In this document: positions 63,598 through 64,000 of the stretch, piece after piece
Layout of the letters: every line of letters begins with the position of its first letter
Position numbering within the stretch: the stretch's first letter is position 1
Origin: Dromaius novaehollandiae
Taxonomy: Eukaryota; Chordata; Aves; Casuariiformes; Dromaiidae
DNA length: 64,000 nt
NCBI RefSeq assembly: GCF_036370855.1
Contig: NC_088099.1
Location: 29,284,501-29,348,500, forward strand
Reading direction: 5' to 3'
The notes under the pieces: model-generated
The model's database searches: none
Seen by the model: only the letters and a program-made list of their open reading frames with translations
Told to the model about the DNA's origin: nothing
Program-made: the position numbers and the translations under genes

Positions 63598-64000
63598 TGC
63601 AGAATAACAGAATAGTTGGGGTTGGAAGGGACCTCTGTAGATCACCTCATCCAACCTCCCTTCTCAAGCAGGGTCAGATAGAGCAGGTTGCCCAAGACCA
63701 TGTCCAGTTGGCTTTTGAATATCTCCAAAGATGAAGACACAACCTTTCTGGGCAACCGGGTCCAGTGCTCAGTCACCCTCACAGTAAAGAAGTGTTTTCT
63801 TGTGTTCAGATGGACATTCCTGTGTTTCAGTTTGTGCCTGGTGCTTCTTGTGCTGTTACTGGGCACCACTGAGAAGAGTCTGGCCCTGTCCTCTTCGCAC
63901 CTTCCTGTCAGGTATTTATAAACACTGATAAGATTCTCCCTGAACTTTCCTTTCTCCAGACTACACAGTCTCACCTCTCAGCCTCTTCTCATATGAGAGA
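63598..64000 (-). mobile_element. CR1 LINE 3' end, antisense, cut by window end
   Basis: The plus strand starts with AGAATAACAGAATAG, the degenerate octamer tail, then GGGTTGGAAGGGACCTCTGT. The minus-strand frame 63,974-63,642 gives the C terminus of the CR1 ORF2 polyprotein: SVYKYLTGRCEEDRARLFSV, then HKLKHRN and EHWTRLPRKVVSSSLEIFKS. A small deletion near 63,978 shifts the frame relative to the usual CR1 text, so it is inactive. It is the best preserved CR1 here. Confidence 0.93.

Noticed and set aside
63642..63974. Reading the minus-strand 110-codon frame as a host gene
   Set aside because: Its text is the C terminus of the CR1 retrotransposon polyprotein and it lies against the degenerate CR1 octamer tail.

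Overview
This is a vertebrate nuclear window, most likely from a bird. It holds interrupted genes with GT-AG introns, CR1 retrotransposon fragments, a CpG-island promoter and otherwise AT-rich, repeat-poor non-coding DNA. CR1 is the only interspersed repeat family I could recognise. No prokaryotic, plasmid or CRISPR features are present, and I saw no tRNA or rRNA gene. The species cannot be fixed by reading alone.

Two protein-coding genes lie head to tail on the plus strand. The first, from about 1,525 to 28,171, is the 3' part of TOPAZ1 (testis- and ovary-specific, PAZ domain containing). Fifteen exons join with no frame break into 679 C-terminal residues, a stop codon at 28,098-28,100 and a poly(A) signal at 28,166. 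The N-terminal exons lie upstream of the window. The second, from about 34,400 to 56,490, is the complete TCAIM gene (T-cell activation inhibitor, mitochondrial). It has a CpG-island first exon whose donor is at 35,034, a start codon at 37,893, and ten coding exons that give an intact 489-residue protein. The order TOPAZ1-TCAIM on one strand matches human chromosome 3p21.31.

Layout: 1-1,524 upstream intron; 1,525-28,171 TOPAZ1; 28,172-34,390 intergenic, with an AT microsatellite, a block at about 28,650-30,320 that looks faintly coding on the minus strand, and a small cluster of POU-type motifs near 33,200-33,430; 34,390-35,690 CpG island; 35,034-56,490 TCAIM introns, exons and 3' UTR; 56,490-63,597 intergenic; 63,598-64,000 a CR1 3' end cut by the window edge. 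Other CR1 pieces are at about 8,640-9,110, 17,262-17,420, 48,085-48,215 and 52,797-53,180.

The genes are neighbours rather than a pathway: TOPAZ1 acts in germ cells, while TCAIM is a mitochondrial protein with a J-domain-like HPD motif. I found no convincing new multi-gene system. The points most worth a second look are PPR-like helical repeats in the TOPAZ1 C terminus, two possible upstream ORFs and an NRF1-like site at TCAIM, a (TG)n splice acceptor in TCAIM, a 29-bp-arm foldback in a TOPAZ1 intron, and the minus-strand relic between the genes.
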